Assembly: GCA_003567575.1 (NCBI GenBank)
Contig: PWZG01000206.1
Location: forward strand, 1 to 27,319
Reading direction: 5' to 3'
Origin: PVC group bacterium
GTDB taxonomy: Bacteria; Verrucomicrobiota; Kiritimatiellia; CAIKKV01; PXCX01
Length of the DNA stretch: 27,319 bases
Shown piece by piece: positions 20,235 to 27,319 of this stretch; position 1 is the first letter of the stretch, and each line of letters opens with the position of its first letter. A program made the translations under genes and the position numbers. The notes under the pieces were generated by a model, which saw nothing but the letters and a program-made list of their open reading frames with translations, did no database searches and had not been told where the DNA came from.

Positions 20235-20323
20235 AAAAAAATAGTAGGGTTTCACGGTTCAAAGGTTCACTGGTTTTTCAGACTGGATGATTTCCTCAAC
20301 CGTGAACCTTGAACCGTGAACCC
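20235..20323 (-). terminator. Long hairpin plus T-run after acs
   Basis: The arms 20247-20270 and 20302-20323 are complementary except for two single-base bulges and enclose a loop of about 31 bases. On the minus strand the stem is followed within six bases by seven T (plus-strand A run 20235-20241), so it can act as a rho-independent terminator after acs. Each arm is itself made of heptads GGTTCAC and GGTTCAA. The large loop and heptad make-up are unusual for a simple terminator, so a mobile repeat is an alternative. Confidence 0.55.
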
Positions 20324-20328
20324 TTTCA

Positions 20329-22299
20329 TTATTTCTTTGCGTTGGCTGATTCCTTGACCAGATGCTCGACCACGGTCGGATCGGCCAAAGTACTGATATC
20401 GCCCAGCGCGTCGGTTTCGCCTTCGGCAATCTTGCGCAGGATACGGCGCATGATTTTACCGGACCGCGTTTTCGGCAGTCCCGGCGCCCATTGGATGACA
20501 TCCGGCGAAGCGATGGGACCGATTTCGTTACGGACATGAGCCACCAGCTCTTTTTTCAGGCTGTCGACGTATTCGTGCCCGTCTTTGAGGGTGATGTAGG
20601 CGTAAATGCCCTGACCCTTGATGTCGTGCGGACACCCGACGACTGCCGCTTCCGCGACCGCGGGATGGGATACCAGCGCGCTTTCGACTTCGGCCGTACC
20701 GAGACGATGCCCGGAGATGTTGATCACATCGTCCACGCGACCCAGCAGCCAGTAATCGCCGTCCGCATCAAGCCGGCAGCCGTCACCGGTGAAGTACAGC
20801 CCTTTATACGTCGAAAAGTAGGTTTGAACGAACCGTTCATGATCGCCGTAGGTCGTCCGCATTATACCGGGCCAAGCCGATTTGATGCATAGTTTACCCG
20901 ATTCGCCGACTGGAACTTCCTGTCCGTTGTCGTCGAGGATGACGGGTTCCACACCGAAAAACGGACGCGATGCGCTGCCCGGCTTGAGCGTATGCGCGCC
21001 GGGTAACGGTGTGATCATAATACCGCCGGTCTCGGTTTGCCACCAGGTGTCGACTACCGGTGTGCGACCGCTGCCGACGTTGTTGCGATACCATTCCCAA
21101 ACCTCGGGGTTGATCGGCTCGCCGACACTGCCAAGCAGCTTCAAACTCGACAGATCATGTTTTTTGAAGGTTTCTTCGCCCTCGCGCATAAGCGCCCGGA
21201 TTGCCGTTGGCGCCGTGTAGAACTGGGTAACCTTGTATTTGTCGACCACATCCCAGAAACGGCCGGCGTCGGGATAGGTCGGGACGCCTTCGAACATAAT
21301 CGTGATGGCGCCGTTGGCCAGCGGTCCGTACACAATGTAGCTGTGCCCGGTTACCCAGCCGATATCGGCGGTGCACCACCAGACGTCGCCTGGATGATAA
21401 TCGAAAATATATTTGAATGTCGTCGCCGCGTAGATCATATATCCGGCGGTAGTGTGCAAGACACCCTTGGGCTTGCCGGTTGAACCCGACGTATACAGGA
21501 TGAACAGCGGATCTTCGGCATCCAACCATTCCGGCTCGCAGTCCGGTGAGGCTTGCGCCATCAGATCTTCATACCACAGATCGCGGTCGGCCTGCATCGA
21601 AACGTCGTGACCCGTCCGTTTGACGACGATCACCTTTTCGATGCTGGGACATTGCGCAACCGCCTTGTCGGCGTTGGCCTTCATGGGGATATCGGTTTTC
21701 GCGCCGCGCAATGCCGTATCCTGCGTAATCAGCAGTTTGCATTGCGAATCGTTGATCCGGTCGCGCAAGGCGTCGGCGCTGAATGCTCCGAATACCACCG
21801 AATGAACCGCGCCAATGCGGGCGCAGGCCAGACAGGCGATCGCCGCCGCCGGGATCATCTGAAGATATATGCAGACCCGGTCGCCTTTCTTGATGCCTTG
21901 CGCCTTCAGTACATTGGCGAATTTACATACTTCGGCGTGCAACTCACGATAAGTCAGCTTGGAGTCGTCTCCCGGCGTGTTGCCTTCCCATATAATTGCC
22001 GTCTGATCGCCGCGCTCGTCGAGATGACGGTCAATACAGTTCACGCTGATGTTGGTTTTGCCTCCGACAAACCACTTGATGCTGACCGGCGCCTCGAACG
22101 TGTAGTCGCGGACAGTGTTCCATTTCTGTTTCCATACGAATTGCTCGGCGATCCGACCCCAGAAACCGTCCGGATTCTTGATCGACTCATCGTACATTGC
22201 CTGATATTCGGTCAGCGATTTAACGTGTGCTTTCGCCGCCATTTCAGGGTCGGGCGCATGCGTTTGCCTGGGGGTTGCCGTTTGCGGATTGTCTGCCAT
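20329..22299 (-). CDS. acs: Acetyl-CoA synthetase, AMP-forming
   Basis: This 656-residue enzyme converts acetate, ATP and CoA to acetyl-CoA, AMP and pyrophosphate through acetyl-adenylate. The ANL-family core [11 protein letters not shown], the WWQTETGG segment that shapes the acetate pocket, the hinge region [13 protein letters not shown] and the C-terminal motif [11 protein letters not shown] are present. K615 in that motif is the lysine that is acetylated to inactivate Acs in other bacteria. ATG 22299 has AAGGAG eight bases upstream. It diverges from acd across 132 bases and is followed by the OFA transporter and the AcuC-like deacetylase on the same strand. This grouping supports acetate uptake and activation under acetylation control. 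Confidence 0.96.
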   Translation of the reverse strand: MADNPQTATPRQTHAPDPEMAAKAHVKSLTEYQAMYDESIKNPDGFWGRIAEQFVWKQKWNTVRDYTFEAPVSIKWFVGGKTNISVNCIDRHLDERGDQTAIIWEGNTPGDDSKLTYRELHAEVCKFANVLKAQGIKKGDRVCIYLQMIPAAAIACLACARIGAVHSVVFGAFSADALRDRINDSQCKLLITQDTALRGAKTDIPMKANADKAVAQCPSIEKVIVVKRTGHDVSMQADRDLWYEDLMAQASPDCEPEWLDAEDPLFILYTSGSTGKPKGVLHTTAGYMIYAATTFKYIFDYHPGDVWWCTADIGWVTGHSYIVYGPLANGAITIMFEGVPTYPDAGRFWDVVDKYKVTQFYTAPTAIRALMREGEETFKKHDLSSLKLLGSVGEPINPEVWEWYRNNVGSGRTPVVDTWWQTETGGIMITPLPGAHTLKPGSASRPFFGVEPVILDDNGQEVPVGESGKLCIKSAWPGIMRTTYGDHERFVQTYFSTYKGLYFTGDGCRLDADGDYWLLGRVDDVINISGHRLGTAEVESALVSHPAVAEAAVVGCPHDIKGQGIYAYITLKDGHEYVDSLKKELVAHVRNEIGPIASPDVIQWAPGLPKTRSGKIMRRILRKIAEGETDALGDISTLADPTVVEHLVKESANAKK

Positions 22300-22358
22300 G
22301 ATACTAACTCCTTATTCTATGGTTTAATGGCTGTTAATGCGTTGAGAGAGGAAAAAAC

Positions 22359-22387
22359 TTGCTTTTCTTCGTCAACAGACATATAAC
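22359..22387 (+). promoter_or_regulatory. Predicted acd promoter
   Basis: TTGCTT (22359-22364), 17 bases and TATAAC (22382-22387) precede the acd ATG (22432) by about 45 bases. Its -10 box shares two bases with the -10 box of the opposing acs promoter. Confidence 0.5.
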
Positions 22388-22413
22388 TATACCTGTTTTT
22401 CCAATATTGACAA
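22386..22413 (-). promoter_or_regulatory. Predicted acs promoter
   Basis: On the minus strand TTGTCA (22413-22408), 16 bases and TATAGT (22391-22386) lie about 85 bases before the acs start. It faces away from the acd promoter, with overlapping -10 elements. No clear CRP-like or other dyad operator was identified in the 132-base gap. Confidence 0.5.
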
Positions 22414-22431
22414 TCATAAAACGAGCGACCT

Positions 22432-24537
22432 ATGTTGAAACCTTTATTTACGCCCGATTCCGTGGCGATTATCGGGGCTTCCCGAACGCCCGGCAAAGTG
22501 GGGCGCGAGATTCTTGACAACCTTATACAAGGCGGTTTTAAGGGCGATATTGTGCCGGTCAATCCGGCCGTCGATGAAATTGCCGGTTGTCGGACGTATC
22601 CCGATCTTAAAGCTTACGGGCGGCCGGTTGACCTGGCGATTATCGCCGTGCCGGCGGCAGCGGCCGAGGCCGCGGTTGAGACAGCGCTGGGATGCGGAGC
22701 CCGCGCCGTGATCGTTATTACCGCCGGTTTCAAGGAGTTGGACGCCGAAGGCGCCGAACGGGAGCGTGCATTGATACGGTTATGTCGTCAACGTAATGTT
22801 CGAATGCTGGGACCGAACTGTTTGGGATTGATCAATCCGCATCATCGCATGAATGCGTCATTCGCCAAGCACATGCCGGAGCCGGGCGGTATATCGGTCG
22901 TATCGCAATCGGGCGCCCTATGCACCGCCATTCTGGACTGGGCGGTCAGCCGCCGGCTTGGCTTGGCCAGTTTGGTCAGCATGGGGAACAAGGCGGATTT
23001 GAACGAAACGGATTTTCTGCTGGAAATGGCGCAAGACAAGAATACGCGGGTCATCGCCGGATACCTCGAGAGTATTGTCAGCGGGGATGAATTTATCAAA
23101 GCCGCGGAACAGGCAGCCAGCCTTAAGCCGGTTGTATTCTTTAAAGCCGGCACGACCCAGGCAGGGGGCAAGGCGGCGTCGTCGCATACCGGCAGCTTGG
23201 CCGGCGCCGATATCGCCTATGGCGCGGCATTCAAACGCGCCGGGGTTATTCGGGCGGAAACGTTCGAAGCGCTATTCGATTATGCCACCGCGTTTTCAAT
23301 GCAGCCTTTACCGGCCGGCCGGCGCGTGGCCATTATAACCAATGCCGGCGGCCCCGGTATTATCGCCGCTGACGCGGTCGAGAATTCGGCCATGGAAGTG
23401 GGTACGCTTGCCAGTAGCACCGCGCAGGCGTTGCGCAACCAGTTGCCCGCGGCAGCCAGCGTCGGGAACCCGATTGACGTGCTGGGGGATGCCGATCCCG
23501 AACGTTACAGTGCCGCCGTTGCGGCTGCGCAGAGCGACGAGTCGATTGACGCCATTATTGTGATCCTGACGCCGCAGGCCATGACACGGCCTGTCGAAAC
23601 CGCTCGCGCCGTGGCCTCATGCGCCGAACGCGGTAAACCGGTTCTGGTTTCGTTTATGGGGGGAACCGATGTGTCCGCCGGACGCGAAGCGTTGATTTCC
23701 GCCGGCATTCCCGATTATCCGGCTCCCGAACGCGCGGTTGCCGCATTGCGCGCCATGTGTGATTATGCCGACTGGCTGCGTCGGCCGCCCCGTATTATTA
23801 CGCGGTTTCCTGCGAATCGCCGTCGCGTGGAGCGTTTGATTAATCGCCATGTCAAAACCGGTCAGGTGCAGATGGGGGAAGCGGCGGCCAAGTCCGTTTT
23901 GGCTGCCTACGACTTCAATGTGCCCGCCGGCCGCATCGCAACCACCGCCGACGAGGCCATCGAAATCGCCGAACGGATCGGATTTCCGGTGGTGATGAAA
24001 ATCGTGTCGCGCGAGGTGATTCATAAATCGGATGTTGGCGGCGTCAAACTCAATCTTGATTCACCGGCCACCGTACGCGATGCATTCGACCTGATGATGA
24101 TGCGTATCCGCCAACGTGTTCCCGGCGCCACTATCGAAGGCGCGTATATCGAGCAGATGTGCCGTAAAGGGAGGGAAGTGATCCTGGGAATGTCACGCGA
24201 TCCGCAGTTTGGACCGATGTTGATGTTCGGCCTCGGCGGTATTTTTGTTGAAGTGATGAAAGATGTCACGTTCCATATCGCTCCCATTACAGAGCAGGAA
24301 GCGTTACAGATGCTTAAAAGCACCAAATCGTTTGCATTGCTGCGTGGCGTTCGCGGTCAATCTCGGGTTGATATCAGCGCCATCGCCACGGCATTGCAAC
24401 GGATCAGTCAGTTGGCTAACGATTTCAAACAAATACAGGAACTTGATATCAACCCGTTTATCGTCGGGGAAATCGGGACACCGGCCATGGCGGCTGATGC
24501 CCGTATCACACTTTCGCCGCGGACGCGCCAAGGATGA
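22432..24537 (+). CDS. acd: Acetate--CoA ligase, ADP-forming (fused alpha-beta)
   Basis: This 701-residue enzyme of the ADP-forming acyl-CoA synthetase family usually works toward ATP: acetyl-CoA, ADP and phosphate give acetate, CoA and ATP. Order: CoA-binding Rossmann domain (about 1-130, VAIIGASRTPGKVG), CoA-ligase domains with the phospho-histidine H252 in SSHTGSLAG, a second flavodoxin-like part (about 300-450), then an ATP-grasp domain (about 475-700) with IHKSDVGGV. Unlike PatZ of E. coli there is no GNAT domain at the C-terminus, and both histidine sites look intact, so it should be catalytic. The Shine-Dalgarno is weak. The CoA-transferase/GNAT gene follows after 60 bases. The substrate could be another short acyl-CoA. 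Confidence 0.92.
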   Translation: MLKPLFTPDSVAIIGASRTPGKVGREILDNLIQGGFKGDIVPVNPAVDEIAGCRTYPDLKAYGRPVDLAIIAVPAAAAEAAVETALGCGARAVIVITAGFKELDAEGAERERALIRLCRQRNVRMLGPNCLGLINPHHRMNASFAKHMPEPGGISVVSQSGALCTAILDWAVSRRLGLASLVSMGNKADLNETDFLLEMAQDKNTRVIAGYLESIVSGDEFIKAAEQAASLKPVVFFKAGTTQAGGKAASSHTGSLAGADIAYGAAFKRAGVIRAETFEALFDYATAFSMQPLPAGRRVAIITNAGGPGIIAADAVENSAMEVGTLASSTAQALRNQLPAAASVGNPIDVLGDADPERYSAAVAAAQSDESIDAIIVILTPQAMTRPVETARAVASCAERGKPVLVSFMGGTDVSAGREALISAGIPDYPAPERAVAALRAMCDYADWLRRPPRIITRFPANRRRVERLINRHVKTGQVQMGEAAAKSVLAAYDFNVPAGRIATTADEAIEIAERIGFPVVMKIVSREVIHKSDVGGVKLNLDSPATVRDAFDLMMMRIRQRVPGATIEGAYIEQMCRKGREVILGMSRDPQFGPMLMFGLGGIFVEVMKDVTFHIAPITEQEALQMLKSTKSFALLRGVRGQSRVDISAIATALQRISQLANDFKQIQELDINPFIVGEIGTPAMAADARITLSPRTRQG

Positions 24538-24597
24538 CGGGTTTGCATAATAATTTTTCCGAAAACAATCTACATTTAACACGCGATAGAGGTATGC

Positions 24598-26478
24598 ATG
24601 ACGGATTCCGCGAAGAAAACCACGTATGACCCGGCTTGGCAAGACAAATACGCCGATCAGGTGATGTCCGCTCAAGACGCGCTCAAACAGATTCGACCCG
24701 GTAACCGGGTGTTTCTAGGCACCTCGTGTTCCGCGCCGCAGACATTGATTGATGCCATGTGTGCTCGCGCACCCGAGTTGAGCGATGTCGAGATCGTTCA
24801 CCTGCTGACACAGGGTAACGCGGCGTATGCACAACCGGCGCAGCAACGCGCCTTTCGCTTGAACAGCTTATTCATCTCCGATAATATCCGCGAAACCATT
24901 CAACGGGGCGAGGGTGATTATACACCGATTTTTCTTTCAGACATCCCGCGGTTGCTCTCCTCCGGTCAACTTCCGCTCGATGTCGCGCTGATTCAGATCT
25001 CGCCCCCGGATCATCGCGGATTATGCAGCTTCGGTATTTCGGTTGACATCGTCAAGACCGCGGCTGAAAATGCCAGTCTGGTCATCGCCGAGGTCAACCC
25101 GAATATGCCGCGAACACATGGCGACAGTTTGATCCATGTTTACGATCTCGACGTGCTGGTGCCGGTTGATACAATGCCGATCGAAGTGACGCCGCCGGAG
25201 GTGGACGCACAGACGCGGCATATCGGCGAATGTATCGCCGCCCTGGTCGACGATGAATCAACCCTCGAATTCGGTATCGGCGCCATTCCGCAGGCGGTTA
25301 TCGGGTTTCTTAAGGATAAAAAAAATCTGGGGATACATACCGAGATGTTTTCCGACTCGATCATCGAGCTGATCGAAAGCGGTGCGGTAAACGGATCGCG
25401 TAAAACGCTTGACCGTGACAAAGTGGTCGCCAGTTTCTGCATGGGAACCCGTCGTTTATACGATTATATCGATAATAATCCGATGTTTTCGTTTCAGTCG
25501 ACCGATTACGTCAACGATCCATTCGTCATATCGCAACAGCACAAACAAGTTGCCATCAATGTCGCCCTCGAAGTCGATCTTACCGGGCAGGTGTGCGCCG
25601 ATTCTATCGGCTCGAAATTCTACTCCGGAATCGGCGGGCAACTCGATTTTAATCGCGGCGCCGCGCGGTCGCGCGGCGGCAAGGCGGTTATCGCGTTACA
25701 TTCGACCGCGAAACAAGGCGCCGTATCCCGTATCGTTACCCATCTTACCCCGGGCGGCGGCGTGGTGACGACACGCGGCGATGTCCATTATGTTGTTACC
25801 GAATACGGTGTTGCCTACCTGCACGGCAAAAGCGTACAGGAACGCGCCATAGCGCTGATCGCCATTGCCCATCCCGATTTCCGCCTGCAACTGTTGCGCG
25901 ACGCAATCGAGGCCAGATATATTACACCGGATATGGCGCGTGCCGAAGGGAAAATCACGATCGGGCCCAAGGAATTCCAGACCGCGATCGTGCTTAAGGA
26001 CGGAACACAGATAAAATTCCGACCCATCCAGCCGACTGACGAGGACAACATGAAGGATCTGTTTTATGCCTTGTCGCAGGAAACGATCTATTACCGGTTC
26101 ATGTCCCGTGCCAAACGGATTCAACGTCATGAAATCCTCGATTTCGTTTTCATCAATCACCGCAGCGATGTCGCTATCGTTGCAACCATCCCTGAAGCGC
26201 ATGGCGAGGATATTATCGCCGTCGGACGCTATTACCTTGATGAAACCACCAATATGGCGGAAATAGCGTTTGTCGTACACGACGACTGGCAAAACAAGGG
26301 AATTGGAACGGCGTTGTTCAATCATCTGGCGGTGATCGCCAAACGTAACGGTATCCGTGGATTCACGGCCGAAGTCTTGCGGGGTAACCGGGCCATGCAA
26401 AGAGTCTTCGAGCATGCGACCCATGAGTTCACGCGCGTGCCGCACGAAGAATGTTTTAGTTACCAGATAATATTTTAA
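24598..26478 (+). CDS. Acetyl-CoA hydrolase/transferase fused to GNAT acetyltransferase
   Basis: This is a 626-residue two-part protein. Residues about 10-450 form a class I type acetyl-CoA hydrolase/4-hydroxybutyrate CoA-transferase, with catalytic glutamate E249 in GIHTEMFSD and glycine-rich FGIGAIPQAV and GSKFYSGIGGQLDF. Residues about 465-620 form a GNAT domain resembling the acetyltransferase of Pat/PatZ (FRPIQPTDEDNMKDLF, YYRFMSR), with the acetyl-CoA motif QNKGIG (565-570). The first half would move CoA between acyl groups; the second would acetylate proteins or a small amine. Start ATG 24598 follows tagagg by five bases. Position after acd and near acs and the AcuC-like gene suggests the GNAT half may modify Acs (inference). 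Similar fusions exist in databases as far as I recall. Confidence 0.9.
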   Translation: MTDSAKKTTYDPAWQDKYADQVMSAQDALKQIRPGNRVFLGTSCSAPQTLIDAMCARAPELSDVEIVHLLTQGNAAYAQPAQQRAFRLNSLFISDNIRETIQRGEGDYTPIFLSDIPRLLSSGQLPLDVALIQISPPDHRGLCSFGISVDIVKTAAENASLVIAEVNPNMPRTHGDSLIHVYDLDVLVPVDTMPIEVTPPEVDAQTRHIGECIAALVDDESTLEFGIGAIPQAVIGFLKDKKNLGIHTEMFSDSIIELIESGAVNGSRKTLDRDKVVASFCMGTRRLYDYIDNNPMFSFQSTDYVNDPFVISQQHKQVAINVALEVDLTGQVCADSIGSKFYSGIGGQLDFNRGAARSRGGKAVIALHSTAKQGAVSRIVTHLTPGGGVVTTRGDVHYVVTEYGVAYLHGKSVQERAIALIAIAHPDFRLQLLRDAIEARYITPDMARAEGKITIGPKEFQTAIVLKDGTQIKFRPIQPTDEDNMKDLFYALSQETIYYRFMSRAKRIQRHEILDFVFINHRSDVAIVATIPEAHGEDIIAVGRYYLDETTNMAEIAFVVHDDWQNKGIGTALFNHLAVIAKRNGIRGFTAEVLRGNRAMQRVFEHATHEFTRVPHEECFSYQIIF

Positions 26479-26498
26479 GTTTAAAGGATTTTTTTTCT

Positions 26499-27319
26499 AT
26501 GAAACGCTTCAAAATCGGAGTCATGAGCGATTCGTTCCGTTTGTCCACCCGGGAAAGCTTGCGTAAGGCGGCTGGGCTCGGTGTCGATGGTTTCCAGATT
26601 TATACCGTTAAAGGCGACGTATCACCTGAAGCGCTGGATATTACGGCGCGCCGACAGTTTCGCGATTTCTGTGCTGAACTCGATCTGGAGATTGCCGCGT
26701 TATGCGGCGACCTCGGCGGCCATGGTTTTCAGGTGGCGTCGGAGAATCCCGCCAAAATCGAACGATCGCAGAAAATAGTCGACTTGGCCGTCGATCTCGG
26801 GGCGCCGGTTGTCACCACTCATATCGGTGTGGTTCCCGATGATCCCGAACACCAGGTGTATCGTCACATGCGCGAAACATGCCGCGAACTCGGCGATTAT
26901 GCCGCGGCACGCGGCATCCGGTTTGCGATCGAAACCGGGCCCGAAACCGCTGTCTTGCTTAAATCGTTTCTGGACGATGTCGGTTCGCCGGGAATCGGCG
27001 TGAACCTCGATCCGGCGAATTTGGTGATGGTGACCGGCGACGATCCGGTGCAGGCCGTTTATACATTGAAGGATTACCTGATCCATACGCACGCCAAGGA
27101 TGGTATCCAGTTTAAACCGTGTGATCCGGCTCTTGTATACGGTGCGTTTGCCGGCGATGAAGTACCGGGTCTGAATATGTCGGAATTGTTCAGGGAAATG
27201 CCGTTGGGGCAGGGTAGCGTGCCGTGGGATGCCTATCTCGATGCTCTCGAGGATGTCGGATACAAAGGGTTTCTCACCATCGAACGGGAAGTCGGCGATA
27301 ACCCGGAAAAAGATATCCG
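26499..27319 (+). CDS. Sugar phosphate isomerase/epimerase family protein (3' end cut off)
   Basis: 273 codons are visible, running off the window. The protein is a TIM barrel of the xylose isomerase-like / AP endonuclease 2 superfamily. The expected divalent-metal ligands are seen as E145 (FAIETGPE), D171 (NLDPANL), H196 or H198 (LIHTHAKD) and E262 (LTIERE). Such enzymes isomerise or epimerise keto-sugars, inosose or related compounds; the substrate cannot be told. ATG 26499 has aaagga ten bases upstream and lies 20 bases after the CoA-transferase/GNAT stop, so it may share that transcript. Its link to acetate metabolism is unclear, and it may begin a sugar-degradation operon to the right. 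Confidence 0.85.
   Translation, partial: MKRFKIGVMSDSFRLSTRESLRKAAGLGVDGFQIYTVKGDVSPEALDITARRQFRDFCAELDLEIAALCGDLGGHGFQVASENPAKIERSQKIVDLAVDLGAPVVTTHIGVVPDDPEHQVYRHMRETCRELGDYAAARGIRFAIETGPETAVLLKSFLDDVGSPGIGVNLDPANLVMVTGDDPVQAVYTLKDYLIHTHAKDGIQFKPCDPALVYGAFAGDEVPGLNMSELFREMPLGQGSVPWDAYLDALEDVGYKGFLTIEREVGDNPEKDI

Overview
The window looks like chromosomal DNA from an anaerobic or microaerophilic bacterium with a Gram-negative type cell plan. GyrB carries the long C-terminal insert typical of Gram-negative gyrases, and there is a rubredoxin-ferritin pair, an ADP-forming acetyl-CoA synthetase and an OFA-family transporter. The large GH38 mannosidase and the PocR-type hybrid kinase would fit a carbohydrate-degrading member of the PVC group (Lentisphaerota/Kiritimatiellota-like). 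That placement is a guess from gene content only. No phage, insertion-sequence transposase or CRISPR array was seen.

Layout. 1-605: intergenic DNA rich in foldback repeats. 606-3836: alpha-mannosidase. 3833-4164: apparent debris (a truncated beta-helix fragment and a signal-peptide-like mini-ORF). 4326-6059: PocR-sensor hybrid histidine kinase. 6184-6260 (-): tRNA-Asp(GTC). 6462-7157: rubredoxin and ferritin. 7180-14084 (-): housekeeping block transcribed as eno, ftsB-like, gyrB, gyrA. 14237-14364: MITE-like palindromic insertion with 12-bp flanking direct repeats. 14411-17711: tightly packed operon prfB (programmed +1 frameshift), yicC, gmk, coaC. 17668-27319: acetate/acetyl-CoA island, with an AcuC-like deacetylase, an OFA transporter and acs on the minus strand, and acd, a CoA-transferase/GNAT fusion and a sugar isomerase/epimerase (cut by the window end) on the plus strand.

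The most coherent system is the acetate island. An AMP-forming synthetase with the conserved acetylatable lysine, an ADP-forming synthetase, a CoA transferase fused to a Pat-like acetyltransferase, a class I HDAC-type deacetylase and a monocarboxylate-type transporter sit together. The two synthetase genes diverge from predicted promoters whose -10 boxes overlap. This suggests a local switch between acetate assimilation (Acs) and ATP-yielding acetate release (Acd), with a writer (GNAT), an eraser (AcuC) and a target (Acs) of lysine acetylation. Individual families are well known; the arrangement and the regulatory reading are inference.
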